A stretch of 64,000 nt of DNA from CAWCKS01 sp963763485 (GCA_963763485.1 CAVXOW010000008.1:992001-1056000); one strand, 5' to 3'; shown: positions 1 through 8,866, counted from the stretch's first letter. A program made the numbers and translations. Notes: generated by a model from the sequence alone, not told the origin.

Positions 1-5
1 CAACA

Positions 6-185
6 TCAATTCCCTTCATAGAAAGCTTCCCCGGTGTTCAAGCCAATAAACTCTCGCGTCGCCGCAAAATCGATTGGCATCAAATCAATTCCGTCGCGCG
101 CCAAATCAATGGTGCGATTGACGGCTGCAATAAGGCGCGTGCCGAGCCATATTTCAATCGCGTTCTTGCCAAATTCACCGCGCGT
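6..185 (-). other. Possible C-terminal coding fragment
   Basis: The minus strand is open from just after the stop at 186-188 to a TGA at 6-8. The translation looks protein-like, with phrases such as NAIEIWLGTRLIAAVNRTID and ending in GEAFYEGN. There is no convincing start codon or ribosome site, and I do not recognise a family. It lies in the same frame as the proline-rich reading frame upstream, separated by one stop, so it could be the tail of a decayed gene or chance. Nothing else is visible in 1-185. Confidence 0.2.
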
Positions 186-440
186 TCATCGACTGTCGCT
201 CTCGCGCGGTGGCGGCACTTCATACGGCTGCTCGGGCTCGACGGGATCTTGTGGCGGCACCGGAAGTTCGGGCGCAGGTCCTCCTGGCGGAATGCCGGGA
301 GGTGGCGTCGATGGCTGTGGCGTCGCCGGTTGCGGCACTTCCTCCGGCGCCTGGGTTTGCGATGCGGTCACGATCTTTGCTGCTCTCGACGCGCGAGTTG
401 CCCGCGCCGTCAATTCCGCTGCGACCGCGAAGTTCCGCAA
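186..440 (-). CDS. Short proline-rich protein (doubtful)
   Basis: An 84-codon frame whose last 45 residues are strongly proline-rich (PPPGIPPGGPAPELPVPP and similar), ending in EVPPPRESDSR. The only plausible start in front of the biased region is a TTG at 440 with a weak upstream purine run. The frame stays open further upstream, but that part is antisense to the MAPEG gene. No domain is recognised. Proline-rich tails like this occur in short secreted rhizobial proteins, but no signal peptide is visible here, so the 5' part may be damaged. Confidence 0.3.
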   Translation of the reverse strand: MRNFAVAAELTARATRASRAAKIVTASQTQAPEEVPQPATPQPSTPPPGIPPGGPAPELPVPPQDPVEPEQPYEVPPPRESDSR

Positions 441-536
441 ATGTGATCGCCTGCGTCGATTACCGCCGCGGTTGTCGCATTGACTTGGCTTGCGGGAGCC
501 TCGCGAATCGATAACGGAAATCTTTGGGGGGACATC

Positions 537-911
537 ATGCCATTCGCCTATTGGTGCGTTCTGATTGCCGCGCTGCTGCCGACCGTGTGGGTCATCTACG
601 CCAAGCGCGGCATGACCGATAACCACAACCCGCGTGCCGGCATCGACCAGTTGCCGGCGCCGAAGCGCCGCGCTTATGGCGCGCATCTCAACGCGATCGA
701 GACTTTTCCGTTTTTCGCCGCGGCGGTGATCATCGCGCTGCAACTGGGCGCGCCGGTCGCGACGGTGAACTGGCTGGCCGGGATCTACATCGTGATCCGC
801 ATCCTGCACGCCCTGCTCTACATCACCGACCAGGCGTCGCTGCGCTCGCTGAGCTTCCTTGCGGGCTTCATCGTCAACGTCGCGATTTTCGTGCTGCCGG
901 CGTTCAAGTAG
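537..911 (+). CDS. MAPEG family membrane protein
   Basis: A 124-residue integral membrane protein of the MAPEG superfamily (membrane-associated proteins in eicosanoid and glutathione metabolism). About four hydrophobic segments are visible, at residues 3-20, 55-75, 77-95 and 103-122. The motif LNAIETFPFFAAAVIIA and a later RILHALLYI match the family. The ATG at 537 follows a run of Gs (524-529) acting as Shine-Dalgarno. An in-frame start at 480 would add residues unlike the family, so it was not used. Bacterial members often have unknown substrates; glutathione transferase or peroxidase activity is only possible. A second, frameshifted MAPEG gene lies at 60.5-60.95 kb. Confidence 0.85.
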   Translation: MPFAYWCVLIAALLPTVWVIYAKRGMTDNHNPRAGIDQLPAPKRRAYGAHLNAIETFPFFAAAVIIALQLGAPVATVNWLAGIYIVIRILHALLYITDQASLRSLSFLAGFIVNVAIFVLPAFK

Positions 912-982
912 CGCATGTCCTGGAAAAGCATGCCCTCGACTTGATCGGGCGCGGGAAGCAGTTCTCCGAAAACGACATGCGC
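911..982 (+). repeat. Palindromic intergenic repeat
   Basis: The ends GCGCATGTC (911-919) and GACATGCGC (974-982) are inverted copies, and the interior holds TGGAAAA and TTCTCCGAAAA arms. The same architecture (GCATG, GGAAAA, TTTTCCGA, CATGC) recurs at 55521-55570. It sits between the MAPEG gene and the convergent VOC gene, where it could also act as a bidirectional terminator. Confidence 0.6.
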
Positions 983-1007
983 AAATCGAAGAATCCAGCG
1001 GCAGTGC

Positions 1008-1391
1008 TCACGCCGCTGCGTGGCATACCGCTTCGATGTTGTGGCCGTCGGGATCGAGCACGAAGGCGCCATAGTAGTTGGCGTGATAGTGCGGCCGCAG
1101 TCCCGGTGCGCCGTAGTCCTTGCCGCCTGCCGCGATCGCCGCGCGATAAAACGCATCGACGGTGGCGCGATCAGCAGCGGTGAACGCGACGTGCAGCCTG
1201 CCTTTGAGGCCATCGCCAGCGGCGATCCAGAAGTACGGCCGTTGCTCGCCGTAACCCATGAAGTGCGCGCCGCCGGATTGCTCGGGCGTCACCTCGAACA
1301 GCACGCGGATGCCGAGCGGCTTTAGCGCTGTGTCGTAGAACGCCCTCGAGCGGGCGATATCGGCAACCGAAAAGGTGATGTGATCGAGCAT
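1008..1391 (-). CDS. VOC family protein (glyoxalase-like)
   Basis: A 127-residue single-module vicinal oxygen chelate protein. It opens with MLDHITFSVADIARSRAFYD and ends with the typical second half HANYYGAFVLDPDGHNIEAV. Metal-ligand candidates are His4 and the Glu of HNIEAV, consistent with a lactoylglutathione lyase or bleomycin-resistance fold. The substrate cannot be read from sequence. It is convergent with the MAPEG gene and about 75 bases downstream of the BNR-repeat gene on the same strand. Three other VOC genes occur in the window (5.8, 24.6 and 63.1 kb), none a close copy of this one. Confidence 0.85.
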   Translation of the reverse strand: MLDHITFSVADIARSRAFYDTALKPLGIRVLFEVTPEQSGGAHFMGYGEQRPYFWIAAGDGLKGRLHVAFTAADRATVDAFYRAAIAAGGKDYGAPGLRPHYHANYYGAFVLDPDGHNIEAVCHAAA

Positions 1392-1467
1392 CTTCTTGTT
1401 CCGACATTCTCGGAGGGCGAGCCAACGGGTTCGCGCAACGCGTGCCCGTTGGAAAACTCCGCCAGCC

Positions 1468-2526
1468 TCAATTCACCGCGAGCGAATAGATGCCCTGCGC
1501 CCCGTCGGGCAGCTGATAGGATTGCCACGACTGGCCGCCGTCCTCGGTGCCGAACACTTGGCCGCGCCTCGCCGCACAATAGATGCGCTGCTTGTTCTGA
1601 TGGCTCGCTGCGATTGTCATCAGCGTCGAGTTGATCGAGACATCGTGGTCGAAGCGCTTCCAGCTTTCACCGGCATCTTCGCTGCGGTAGAGCGAGCCAG
1701 CATCGCTGACGGCAGCGACGCTCAGCGCCGCATACATGGTGTTCTGGTCGTGAGGCGAGACCTGCACGTCGCGGGCATAGGTCAGCGGCGAAAATCGGCC
1801 GACCTCGACGTCCTGCCAGGTCGACGCCTTGTCGCGGCTCTTGAACAGCCCCATGCGGTTGGCCAGGAATAGCGTGCCGCGATGGCGAGGGCTTGCGACC
1901 AGCGCGTGGGAATCCATCATGCCCTCGGTGTCGGTGTCGCTGCCGATCTTGCTCTTGTAGCGCGGCTGCTCGGTATGCTTGAGCAGATTATCATTGCAGC
2001 CTTCCCAGGTCTTGCCGCCGTCGAGGCTGCGGACGAGACCGGCGACTTCGAGTGCCACGTAGATTTCATCCGGAGCATGCGGATCGACGACAAGGCGAAG
2101 CACGCGGATCGGAAAATTCATTTTGCAGGCGCCGCGTGGCAGCGGCACGTCGAATTCCGTAAAAGTCGCGCCGGCGTCGGTCGAGCGGTAGATCGTGGTG
2201 CCTTCGGTGCCGACCAGGATCGTGTTCGGATCGTTGGGGTGGACCAGGATCGACCACACCACGCGCTCCTTGCCGGGCAACGGCAGGTGCTGCCAGGTGT
2301 CGCCGCCATCTTTCGAGCGGTAGACGCCGTTCTGCGAACCGGCATAGACGACATTCGGTGCGCCGGGCTGGGTGACGATGCTGCGCACTTCAATGTCGCC
2401 GGGCAAACCGCCGGACAGCCGCTGCCACTGGCCGCTGTCAACGTTCAGCCGATAGGCGCCCTGCATCTTTGGCCCTGATCCGGTCGCGGGCGCGCCCGCC
2501 GCTCCGACATAAACGTAGCGCTGCAT
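1468..2526 (-). CDS. BNR/Asp-box repeat beta-propeller protein
   Basis: A 352-residue protein built from repeated Asp-box (BNR) motifs of the S-x-D-x-G-x-T-W type: SKDGGDTW, STDAGATF, SLDGGKTW, SRDKASTW, SEDAGESW and TEDGGQSW. Six copies spread over the whole length predict a sialidase- or sortilin-like propeller. Catalytic sialidase residues are not evident, so a binding or uncharacterised role is more likely. No signal peptide is seen. The ATG at 2526 is preceded by GGAGG, which decides the start over an in-frame start 36 bases upstream. Confidence 0.8.
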   Translation of the reverse strand: MQRYVYVGAAGAPATGSGPKMQGAYRLNVDSGQWQRLSGGLPGDIEVRSIVTQPGAPNVVYAGSQNGVYRSKDGGDTWQHLPLPGKERVVWSILVHPNDPNTILVGTEGTTIYRSTDAGATFTEFDVPLPRGACKMNFPIRVLRLVVDPHAPDEIYVALEVAGLVRSLDGGKTWEGCNDNLLKHTEQPRYKSKIGSDTDTEGMMDSHALVASPRHRGTLFLANRMGLFKSRDKASTWQDVEVGRFSPLTYARDVQVSPHDQNTMYAALSVAAVSDAGSLYRSEDAGESWKRFDHDVSINSTLMTIAASHQNKQRIYCAARRGQVFGTEDGGQSWQSYQLPDGAQGIYSLAVN

Positions 2527-2702
2527 ATGTGCCTCCCTGGCTGTTGTGTTGTATTCTCTCACGCAATTCTAGCGCAGCGCGCAGCGGCAACAAGGGCAGA
2601 GGCGCCTGCGACCGGTCACGGTGAGCGCGGGAATTGCTGCAGTTCGAGCCGGCCGTGCCCGCTCAGCGCCGGCCGCAATGCGCGGGCTGGATCAGCCGGT
2701 CG

Positions 2703-3831
2703 TCAGCTTCGCGAATCCGCATTCGCGACGCGCTTCGCGTTGCGATCGTCGCCCGTAGCTTTGGCGCTGCGGCCCTTCGGATCCGAAGCTGTGTCTTGAG
2801 GTTTCGGCGCGGGATGGTGATCGGCATATTCCTTGCCGTCGATCGGTGCCAAATGCGGCGGATCTTTATCGAGATAGGGTCGGCCGATTCCAAACTCCTT
2901 CTCGTGCCCGTCGATCCACTTCCAGAGACCTTCAGTGGAAACCAGCCGCTGCGCCCGGGTTCCGCCTTTGACGCTCACAACGTCGGCCGCAAGTCCGTGG
3001 CCGTAGCCGCCGCGGAAGCTTCCGCCGTGATACGAGCGGTCAGTCGCCGCCTTCAGCCCGCTTGCGATTGACTGACGGTAGTCATCGCGGAATGCGCTGG
3101 TGATGCCCGGCGACAGCCCGGCTTCTTCCGCCGCGATCAGCGCATGAAAAAGCTTCAGTTTGAATTCCCGATCCATGCCTCCAATCACGTAATCGACCAT
3201 CGGCATTCCGGCTTTGTCCGCCGCTTTGGGATCCTTCCACGTGAAATTCTCATCGACGAGCCTGGTGAAGGTTCGCTTGATCGTGACCACCTTTCCCTTT
3301 CTCTTGACCTTCACTCTCTTCTGGTCGGACACCTTGATGGTGTCTTCCTTGGGCGTCCGTTGGTAGAGCGCCCATAGATATCGGTCGACACAGACGTCGG
3401 TGACGAAGCATTCGTCGAGGATTTCGACGGAAGCGACAGTCTTATCGGTGCTATCAGGCGCTGGATCAGGTTTGCCCGCTGCCGGCGCCTCCAGCACCGT
3501 CGTTTCGATCTGGTTGCGCCTGCGATGAATCGGTCCGCGCAGCCTCGGCGATCGTTTGTTCCTCGTCCAAAGCGGTGGTCTTGTCGGTCGCCTCACCGGT
3601 TCGGCGATATCGAGAGCGGCAATGTCGATTGCGGGCGCCTGCGGTGCCTGCACGAGCCTGGCTTCGCCACTGGCAGATAGGGATGGTTGCGCATCTGCGA
3701 TTGACGCCACGCCGCGGCTCTCAATGCCGGCCGGCTCAACGCCAGCTACCCGGACAACAGCCCAGCACGCGAACAACGAACACCTGGCCCAACGCCACCG
3801 TAGAAAAAATCAAAAGTCGCCGCGGGTTCAT
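2703..3831 (-). CDS. M15-like peptidase domain protein, frameshifted near N-terminus
   Basis: The main frame (from a TTG at 3776) encodes about 357 residues. The C-terminal third resembles VanY/D-Ala-D-Ala carboxypeptidases, with zinc-ligand motifs GYGHGLAAD and DPPHLAPIDG and an upstream SAFRDDYRQ segment. A basic central region (KRVKVKRKGKVVTIKR) precedes it. No good start exists in this frame, but an ATG at 3831 with GGAG eight to ten bases upstream opens a typical signal-anchor (MNPRRLLIF) one frame away. The span 2703-3831 is 3n+1 bases long, so one extra base would reconcile them. A T6 run (3803-3808) is a likely site. Function in peptidoglycan trimming is inferred from the fold. Confidence 0.65.
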
Positions 3832-4238
3832 GATGCCGGTCTCCGGAACCTCGACCTGCCTGATTCCTCAGTTCAGGCATGCCTGGCTGCTGAGTTTTCG
3901 AAGCTTCCGCGAAGGCGCAACATCGGAAGCTGCCTTCGCCAGTCTTTTCCAGCAAGTGTTGCCCAAATACAATACAGCGCTGTTGTGCGTAGCGCCGGGT
4001 CGCTGGTGCGATGTCTCGCGCGTAAATCCGTCCAATGCTGAATTCCTGTCGTGCGGAACAATTGGCATCATCGTCACGTTGCCCAACGACAATCGGTCAG
4101 TTCTCGCACTGGGCGCATGAGTACTTTCTGTCTTGCTTTGCTGTCCGAGCGACACACCACCAATGGTCGGCTGACACATTGAAAGACGCCTCGCTCATGC
4201 GGGGCTTTATGTTGCACTCGTGAGTTGGAGCTATCGCG
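3832..4238. other. Intergenic, no gene seen
   Basis: About 400 bases between the divergent M15-like and DUF3606 genes. Open frames exist on both strands, but none has protein-like composition or a ribosome site. Composition is lower in GC than the neighbours. The promoters of both flanking genes probably lie here, but I cannot place them. Confidence 0.4.
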
Positions 4239-4436
4239 ATGAAGGCGTCGAGGAAGGTCGTTCGTCCCATGCGAGCTCATATCGACATGTCGCATGAGAC
4301 ACAGATGCGCTACTGGACGAGGCACTTCGGCGTCTCTGGCGACGATCTGCAAAAGGCGATCGACAAAGTCGGCAATTCTGCTTCAGCAGTCCGCAAGCAG
4401 CTCGCTCTCACGCGGCAGAGCCGACCGATCGTTTGA
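4239..4436 (+). CDS. DUF3606 domain protein
   Basis: A 65-residue cytoplasmic protein. The segment from residue 16, IDMSHETQMRYWTRHFGVSG, followed by DDLQKAIDKVGNSASAVRKQ, matches the small DUF3606 family, whose members are about 55-65 residues long and common in rhizobia. The function of the family is unknown. It stands alone, with about 170 bases before the WYL regulator. Confidence 0.8.
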   Translation: MKASRKVVRPMRAHIDMSHETQMRYWTRHFGVSGDDLQKAIDKVGNSASAVRKQLALTRQSRPIV

Positions 4437-4606
4437 GCACGGTACCTGAGATCTCGCGCACAACGATCGAGCGGCTTCGATCGGACTCGACATAAGGTTT
4501 CCGATCACGGTTCATGCGAGCACGCGCTGGCTGGCTCTCGGACTCGGCAGGATTGACTGTGCTTGCTGCTGCCAACTTCTGGCAGCGGGCGTGCTATGCA
4601 AGGAGC

Positions 4607-5296
4607 ATGTCACGTGCCGAACGCCTGCTCGACCTGATCCAGGTGCTGCGCCGCTACCGCCAGCCGGTCAGCGGCCAGCGGCTGGCCGACGAACTCGGCA
4701 TCTCGATCCGCACGCTGTACCGCGACATTGCGACCCTGCAGGGCCAGGGCGCGGCGATCGATGGCGAGGCGGGGCTGGGCTACATCCTGCGCCCCGGCTT
4801 CATGCTGCCGCCGCTGATGTTCACCGAGGAGGAGATCGAGGCGCTGGTGCTGGGTTCGCGCTGGGTCGCCAAGCGCTCCGACGCGCGCCTTGGGCTCGCC
4901 GCGCGCAATGCGCTGGCCAAGATCACCGCGGTGTTGCCAAAGGAATTGCGCGACGATGCCGACAATTCATCGCTGCTGGTCGGTCCTGGCGAGCCACTGT
5001 CGGCAGGCGAAAACGAATTGCCGGCGATCCGGCAGGCGATCCGCAACGAGCGCAAGATCGCCATCGCCTATCGTGACGACAGGATGCGCGAGACCAAACG
5101 CACCATCTGGCCGTTTGCGCTCGGCTATTTCGATCGCGTTCGCATCGTTGCCGCGTGGTGCGAGCTGCGGCGTTCGGTCCGGCATTTCCGCGCCGACCGC
5201 ATCGTCGCGCTCGACGTCACCGATACGCGCTATCCGCGCCGGCGCCGCGAACTGCTGAAGGAATGGCGCGAGGCCGAAGGAATCCCCGCGCCATAA
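4607..5296 (+). CDS. HTH/WYL-domain transcriptional regulator (YafY type)
   Basis: A 229-residue regulator. Residues 1-60 form a DeoR/HTH_11 winged helix (SRAERLLDLIQVLRRYRQPV, then LADELGISIRTLYRDIATL). Residues 135-205 form a WYL domain, with the signature tryptophan in IVAAWCELR and the downstream HFRADRI strand. WYL regulators sense small ligands or nucleic acid, and rhizobial ones of this type commonly sit next to VOC genes, as here at 5784. The ATG at 4607 has AGGAG directly upstream (4601-4605). A longer in-frame start at 4514 gives an atypical leader and was rejected. Confidence 0.88.
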   Translation: MSRAERLLDLIQVLRRYRQPVSGQRLADELGISIRTLYRDIATLQGQGAAIDGEAGLGYILRPGFMLPPLMFTEEEIEALVLGSRWVAKRSDARLGLAARNALAKITAVLPKELRDDADNSSLLVGPGEPLSAGENELPAIRQAIRNERKIAIAYRDDRMRETKRTIWPFALGYFDRVRIVAAWCELRRSVRHFRADRIVALDVTDTRYPRRRRELLKEWREAEGIPAP

Positions 5297-5362
5297 TGTC
5301 GGATGGTCTATTCCACGCGCGACGGTATCCTGATCGTTGCTGCAATCGCGCGGGATCCACTG

Positions 5363-5719
5363 ATGCTTCGTGCCCTTCTTGGTTTAGGACTGCTTCTGTT
5401 GCCAGCCGCTGCCGAAGCGAGTTGCCCGTCGGTGCGCTGGAATTTCAAGTTCGGTCAGGAAACGACGACCAGCCGCGAGACCGATGGCGCGCCCTGCTTT
5501 TTTCGGATGACGGATATCGGGGATGACGGTGCGATCTACGGCGTCGAGATCGCGACGCCGCCGAAGAACGGCACGGCGCTGGCGTCAGGGCGAGCCATGG
5601 TGGTGTACAAGCCCAAGGCCGGTTTCAAGGGTGAGGATTCCTTCGTGTTCGAGCTGGTCGGCAAGCTGGAGGGCAACCCGACCAGTGCGAAGGTCCGCGT
5701 TATTGTGACGGTCAAGTAA
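5363..5719 (+). CDS. Secreted Ig-like domain protein
   Basis: A 118-residue exported protein. Residues 1-21 are a signal peptide (MLRALLGLGLLLLPAAAEA) followed by a Cys near the mature N-terminus. The rest looks like one bacterial Ig-like/cadherin-like module: ATPPKNGTALASG, then YKPKAGFKGEDSFVFEL and a terminal VRVIVTVK strand. Two cysteines (near residues 23 and 48) could form a disulphide. A periplasmic or surface role is inferred, and the exact family is unknown. It starts 66 bases after the regulator and is probably not co-translated with it. Confidence 0.7.
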   Translation: MLRALLGLGLLLLPAAAEASCPSVRWNFKFGQETTTSRETDGAPCFFRMTDIGDDGAIYGVEIATPPKNGTALASGRAMVVYKPKAGFKGEDSFVFELVGKLEGNPTSAKVRVIVTVK

Positions 5720-5783
5720 TCGCTCCTGCCGGAAATTGACAGTTGTTGCGGCTATCTCCGTTCACCCAGCAACGGAGACCGTC

Positions 5784-6155
5784 ATGGCCGATCCCAACTT
5801 CATCATCCTCTATGTCGACAGCCCGACCACGAGCGCGGACTTCTATGCCGCGCTGCTCGGCAAGCCGCCGGTCGAATCCTCAGCCACATTTGCGATGTTT
5901 GCGCTGCCATCGGGCGTCATGCTCGGCCTGTGGTCGCGTCACACGGTTGAGCCGGCCGCGGCGCAAACGCTCGGCGGCGGCAGCGAGGTCGCATTCGCTG
6001 TCGAGAACCGGGATCAGGTGACGTCGCTCTACGACACCTGGACCGGTCGCGGCCTGCGCATCGCCCAAAAGCCCGTCGACCTGGATTTTGGCCACACCTT
6101 CGTCGCGCTCGATCCCGACGGACATCGCCTGCGCGTGTTCGCGGCAGCCGCGTGA
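5784..6155 (+). CDS. VOC family protein
   Basis: A 123-residue glyoxalase/bleomycin-resistance-like protein. It begins MADPNFIILYVDSPTTSADFY and ends GHTFVALDPDGHRLRVFA, both standard for a single VOC module. The ATG at 5784 follows ACGGAG. The second half lacks an obvious metal-binding Glu at the end (RLRVF), so it may not be a metalloenzyme. The next gene starts 10 bases later, so the two are likely one transcript. The WYL regulator upstream is a plausible controller. Confidence 0.82.
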   Translation: MADPNFIILYVDSPTTSADFYAALLGKPPVESSATFAMFALPSGVMLGLWSRHTVEPAAAQTLGGGSEVAFAVENRDQVTSLYDTWTGRGLRIAQKPVDLDFGHTFVALDPDGHRLRVFAAAA

Positions 6156-6165
6156 GGTTCTTGTC

Positions 6166-6606
6166 ATGTCCGATCAGCCGCAAGATTGGATTGCTGTTGC
6201 GTCCGCCGAGCACGTGCGCCGCGGACGCAGCGAGGGCTTTATGCAGGTCTGCCACGGCAAGGCCGCGCCGCTGCGGCGCGTAAAGCCGGGCAGCCGCGTC
6301 GTCTATTACTCGCCGACCGAAACATTCGGCGGCGTGGACCGGCTGCAAGCCTTCACGGCACTCGGCATCGTGCGCGAGGTCGAGGCCTATCAGGTTGACA
6401 TGGGCGGCGGCTTCCATCCGTTCCGGCGCGACATCGATTGGTTCGAGACGAGGCCTGCGCCGATCAAGCCGTTGCTCGATCGGCTCGAGTTGACCGAGGG
6501 CCAACGCAACTGGGGCCAGAAATTCCGTTTCGGTCTGGTTGAGATCAGTGCGCTTGATATGACTGTTATTGCCGAGGCGATGGGGGTCCGTGTCCCGGCG
6601 TGGTAA
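6166..6606 (+). CDS. EVE domain protein
   Basis: A 146-residue protein made almost entirely of one EVE domain, a PUA-like fold that binds modified bases. Diagnostic parts are DWIAVASAEHV at the start, the GFMQVCHGK loop, KPGSRVVYYSP and the FRRDIDWFE segment. Many EVE proteins start with W-x-x in this way and are implicated in RNA or DNA modification reading; a specific target cannot be inferred here. It follows the VOC gene by 10 bases. The start chosen is the ATG at 6166. Confidence 0.88.
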   Translation: MSDQPQDWIAVASAEHVRRGRSEGFMQVCHGKAAPLRRVKPGSRVVYYSPTETFGGVDRLQAFTALGIVREVEAYQVDMGGGFHPFRRDIDWFETRPAPIKPLLDRLELTEGQRNWGQKFRFGLVEISALDMTVIAEAMGVRVPAW

Positions 6607-6725
6607 CCACGTTGCGGACGCCGTGCGACGCGCAGGGGCTTGCTCAGCAGCTTGCAATTGACACACAGCCGCTTTCAGAGTTTTGTTTCCACAGCTTTGT
6701 TTTGTGATGTGCCGGGTGTGCTGCA

Positions 6726-6950
6726 ATGCAAAAGAATTCGAAGAACCCCTCCCTGTTCGACCTCGTCGCGTTACTCACCGATATACCCACGCGTCAGCTC
6801 ACCCGCGGTCTGGTCGGGACCGTCGTTGAGCAGCTGGATCATGAGACCTTGCTGGTCGAGTTCAGCGACGATCAAGGCAGTGCGTGTGCAATCGCATCAT
6901 GCACCCCGAACGACCTTCTGGTCCTGCATCACGCACGCGAAGCGGCCTGA
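6726..6950 (+). CDS. DUF4926 domain protein
   Basis: A 74-residue protein. The segment SLFDLVALLTDIPTRQLTRG followed by LVGTVVEQLDHETLLVEFSD fits DUF4926, a small beta-rich family often found near toxin-antitoxin or phage-type genes. No toxin partner is seen next to it: the next gene is RraA-like. Its role is unknown. Confidence 0.8.
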   Translation: MQKNSKNPSLFDLVALLTDIPTRQLTRGLVGTVVEQLDHETLLVEFSDDQGSACAIASCTPNDLLVLHHAREAA

Positions 6951-7094
6951 CCGGCGAGATACGGTCGGGTAGCGAGACGCGCCTGCGCTCCCCATCCATC
7001 AGTTGCGGTGAGGCCATGGTCCTCACAAAACAGGCAATTGACTCGGCCGGGCTTTGATCGCCTTCTGGCGCAAATCAGGTCAATGGAGGCGCCG

Positions 7095-7763
7095 ATGATC
7101 GGATTTCAAATCGCAAGGCGAGCCCGCAAGGTTGACGCGAGTCTCGCGGCAAAATTTCGCGAGCTGCCGGTCGCCAACGTCTCCGACTGCATGTCGCGGA
7201 TGACCGCGGGCGGCGCTCGCATCCGCCCGATGCACGGTGGTGGCGCATTGTCGGGACCGGCGCTCACCGTCAAGACGCGGCCCGGCGACAATCTGATGAT
7301 CCACAAGGCGCTCGACATCGCGGATGCCGGCGACGTCATCGTCGTTGACGGTGGCGGCGATCTCACCAACGCGCTGATCGGCGAGCTCATGGCCGCGCAT
7401 GCGATCAAGCGCGGCATTGCCGGGATGGTGCTCGACGGCGCGATCCGCGACTACAACTCCATTCATGCCGGGAAATTTCCGGTGTTCGCCGCCGGCGTCA
7501 CCCATCGCGGCCCCTACAAGGATGGCCCCGGCGAGATCAATGTTGCCGTTGCTATCGACGGCATGGTGATCGAGCCCGGCGACCTGATCATTGGCGACGG
7601 CGACGGCATGCTGTGCGTGCCATTTGCGCAGGCCGAAGAGGTTTATGCCGCGGCCAGGGCCAAGCACGATGCCGAAACCAAGCAGTTCGCAGCGATCAAC
7701 GCGGGCACCAGCGATCGCGCCTGGGTCGACGCCACGCTGAAGCGGCTCGGCGTGATCGGCTGA
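7095..7763 (+). CDS. RraA family protein (HMG/CHA aldolase-like)
   Basis: A 222-residue protein of the RraA/demethylmenaquinone methyltransferase-like family. Visible signatures are PVANVSDCMSRM near residue 30, the glycine-rich VIVVDGGGDLTNALIGELMA, GIAGMVLDGAIRD (the R-D pair binds substrate and metal in the aldolases) and EPGDLIIGDGDGM. Family members are 4-hydroxy-4-methyl-2-oxoglutarate aldolases or oxaloacetate decarboxylases; only those near RNase E have been called RNase regulators. The ATG at 7095 has GGAGG five bases upstream. The next gene starts 10 bases later, which suggests an operon with a reductase. Confidence 0.88.
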   Translation: MIGFQIARRARKVDASLAAKFRELPVANVSDCMSRMTAGGARIRPMHGGGALSGPALTVKTRPGDNLMIHKALDIADAGDVIVVDGGGDLTNALIGELMAAHAIKRGIAGMVLDGAIRDYNSIHAGKFPVFAAGVTHRGPYKDGPGEINVAVAIDGMVIEPGDLIIGDGDGMLCVPFAQAEEVYAAARAKHDAETKQFAAINAGTSDRAWVDATLKRLGVIG

Positions 7764-7773
7764 TCAAGCCAAA

Positions 7774-8865
7774 ATGTCGCTGGGCAAGGTTCTGGTCGCC
7801 GGTTCGTCCGGCGTGGTCGGGCAGGCCGCGGTCGAAGCCTTTGTCGGAGCCGGCTGGGACGTGATCGCGGTGTCGCGGCGGGCGCCGGACATTGCGCCAT
7901 CGCCCCGCTGGCAACATCTCGCGCTCGACCTGCTTGATGCCGAATCCTGCAAGACGGCGGTGCAGGGCATGAGCGGCGTGACTCACGTGGTCTATGCCGC
8001 GCTCTATGAGAAGCCGGGACTGGTCGCGGGCTGGCGTGACGACGACCAGATGGCGACCAATCTGGCGATGCTGCGGAACCTGCTTGGTCCCTTGCGCGAT
8101 CACGCGTCGCTTGCGCATGTCAGCCTGCTGCAAGGCACGAAGGCCTATGGCGTGCACCTGAAACCGTTTGCGGTGCCGGCGCGCGAGAGCTGGCCGCGTC
8201 ACCCGCATGCCAATTTCTACTGGCTGCAGGAGGATTTTGTCCGCAGCGAGCTGGCGCCACGCGGGGTTGGCTTCACCATCTTCCGGCCGCAGATCGTATT
8301 CGGCGATGCGATCGGCGCCGCAATGAACGTGCTGCCGGTGCTGACGGCCTTTGGCGCGATCTGTCGCCATGAGGGCCGGCCGTTTTGCTATCCCGGCGGC
8401 CCGGACTATCTGCTCGAGGCGGCGGATGCGCGGCTGATCGGGCGGGCGCTGGTGTGGGCCGCAAGCGCCGCGGCAGCGCGCAACGAGACCTTCAACATTA
8501 CCAATGGCGACGTGTTCTGCTGGCGCAATGTCTGGCCGGCGATCGCGGCCGCGCTCGGCCTGCAGCAGGGCGCGGATACGCCGCTGAAGCTCGCCGAGTG
8601 GCTTCCGCCGAAAGCCGATGCGTGGGACTCCATCATCAGGCAATTTGGCTTGCGCCGCGTGGCACTCGCCGATCTGCTCGGCCAGTCGCATATTTATGCG
8701 GATTTCGTGATGGCGAGCGGCGCGACCCGAGAGCCGAAGCCCGTTCTTGTTTCGACCATCAAGTTACGGCAAGCGGGGTTTGGCGATTGCATCGACACTG
8801 AGCAGATGTTCCGCGAGCTGATCGCCGCGATGATCGAGAAGCGTTTGGCGCCGCCGGTGAACTGA
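7774..8865 (+). CDS. PRISE-type SDR/NAD(P)-dependent reductase
   Basis: A 363-residue extended short-chain dehydrogenase. The N-terminal GSSGVVGQAAVEAF is the nucleotide-binding glycine motif. SLLQGTKAYG and NFYWLQEDF match the catalytic region of the progesterone 5-beta-reductase/iridoid synthase-like (PRISE) family, which reduces enones. TIFRPQIVFG and ETFNITNGD are further extended-SDR landmarks. It is tightly linked to the RraA gene, suggesting a shared catabolic role. Its stop at 8863-8865 lies immediately before the next ATG. Confidence 0.85.
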   Translation: MSLGKVLVAGSSGVVGQAAVEAFVGAGWDVIAVSRRAPDIAPSPRWQHLALDLLDAESCKTAVQGMSGVTHVVYAALYEKPGLVAGWRDDDQMATNLAMLRNLLGPLRDHASLAHVSLLQGTKAYGVHLKPFAVPARESWPRHPHANFYWLQEDFVRSELAPRGVGFTIFRPQIVFGDAIGAAMNVLPVLTAFGAICRHEGRPFCYPGGPDYLLEAADARLIGRALVWAASAAAARNETFNITNGDVFCWRNVWPAIAAALGLQQGADTPLKLAEWLPPKADAWDSIIRQFGLRRVALADLLGQSHIYADFVMASGATREPKPVLVSTIKLRQAGFGDCIDTEQMFRELIAAMIEKRLAPPVN

Positions 8866-8866
8866 C

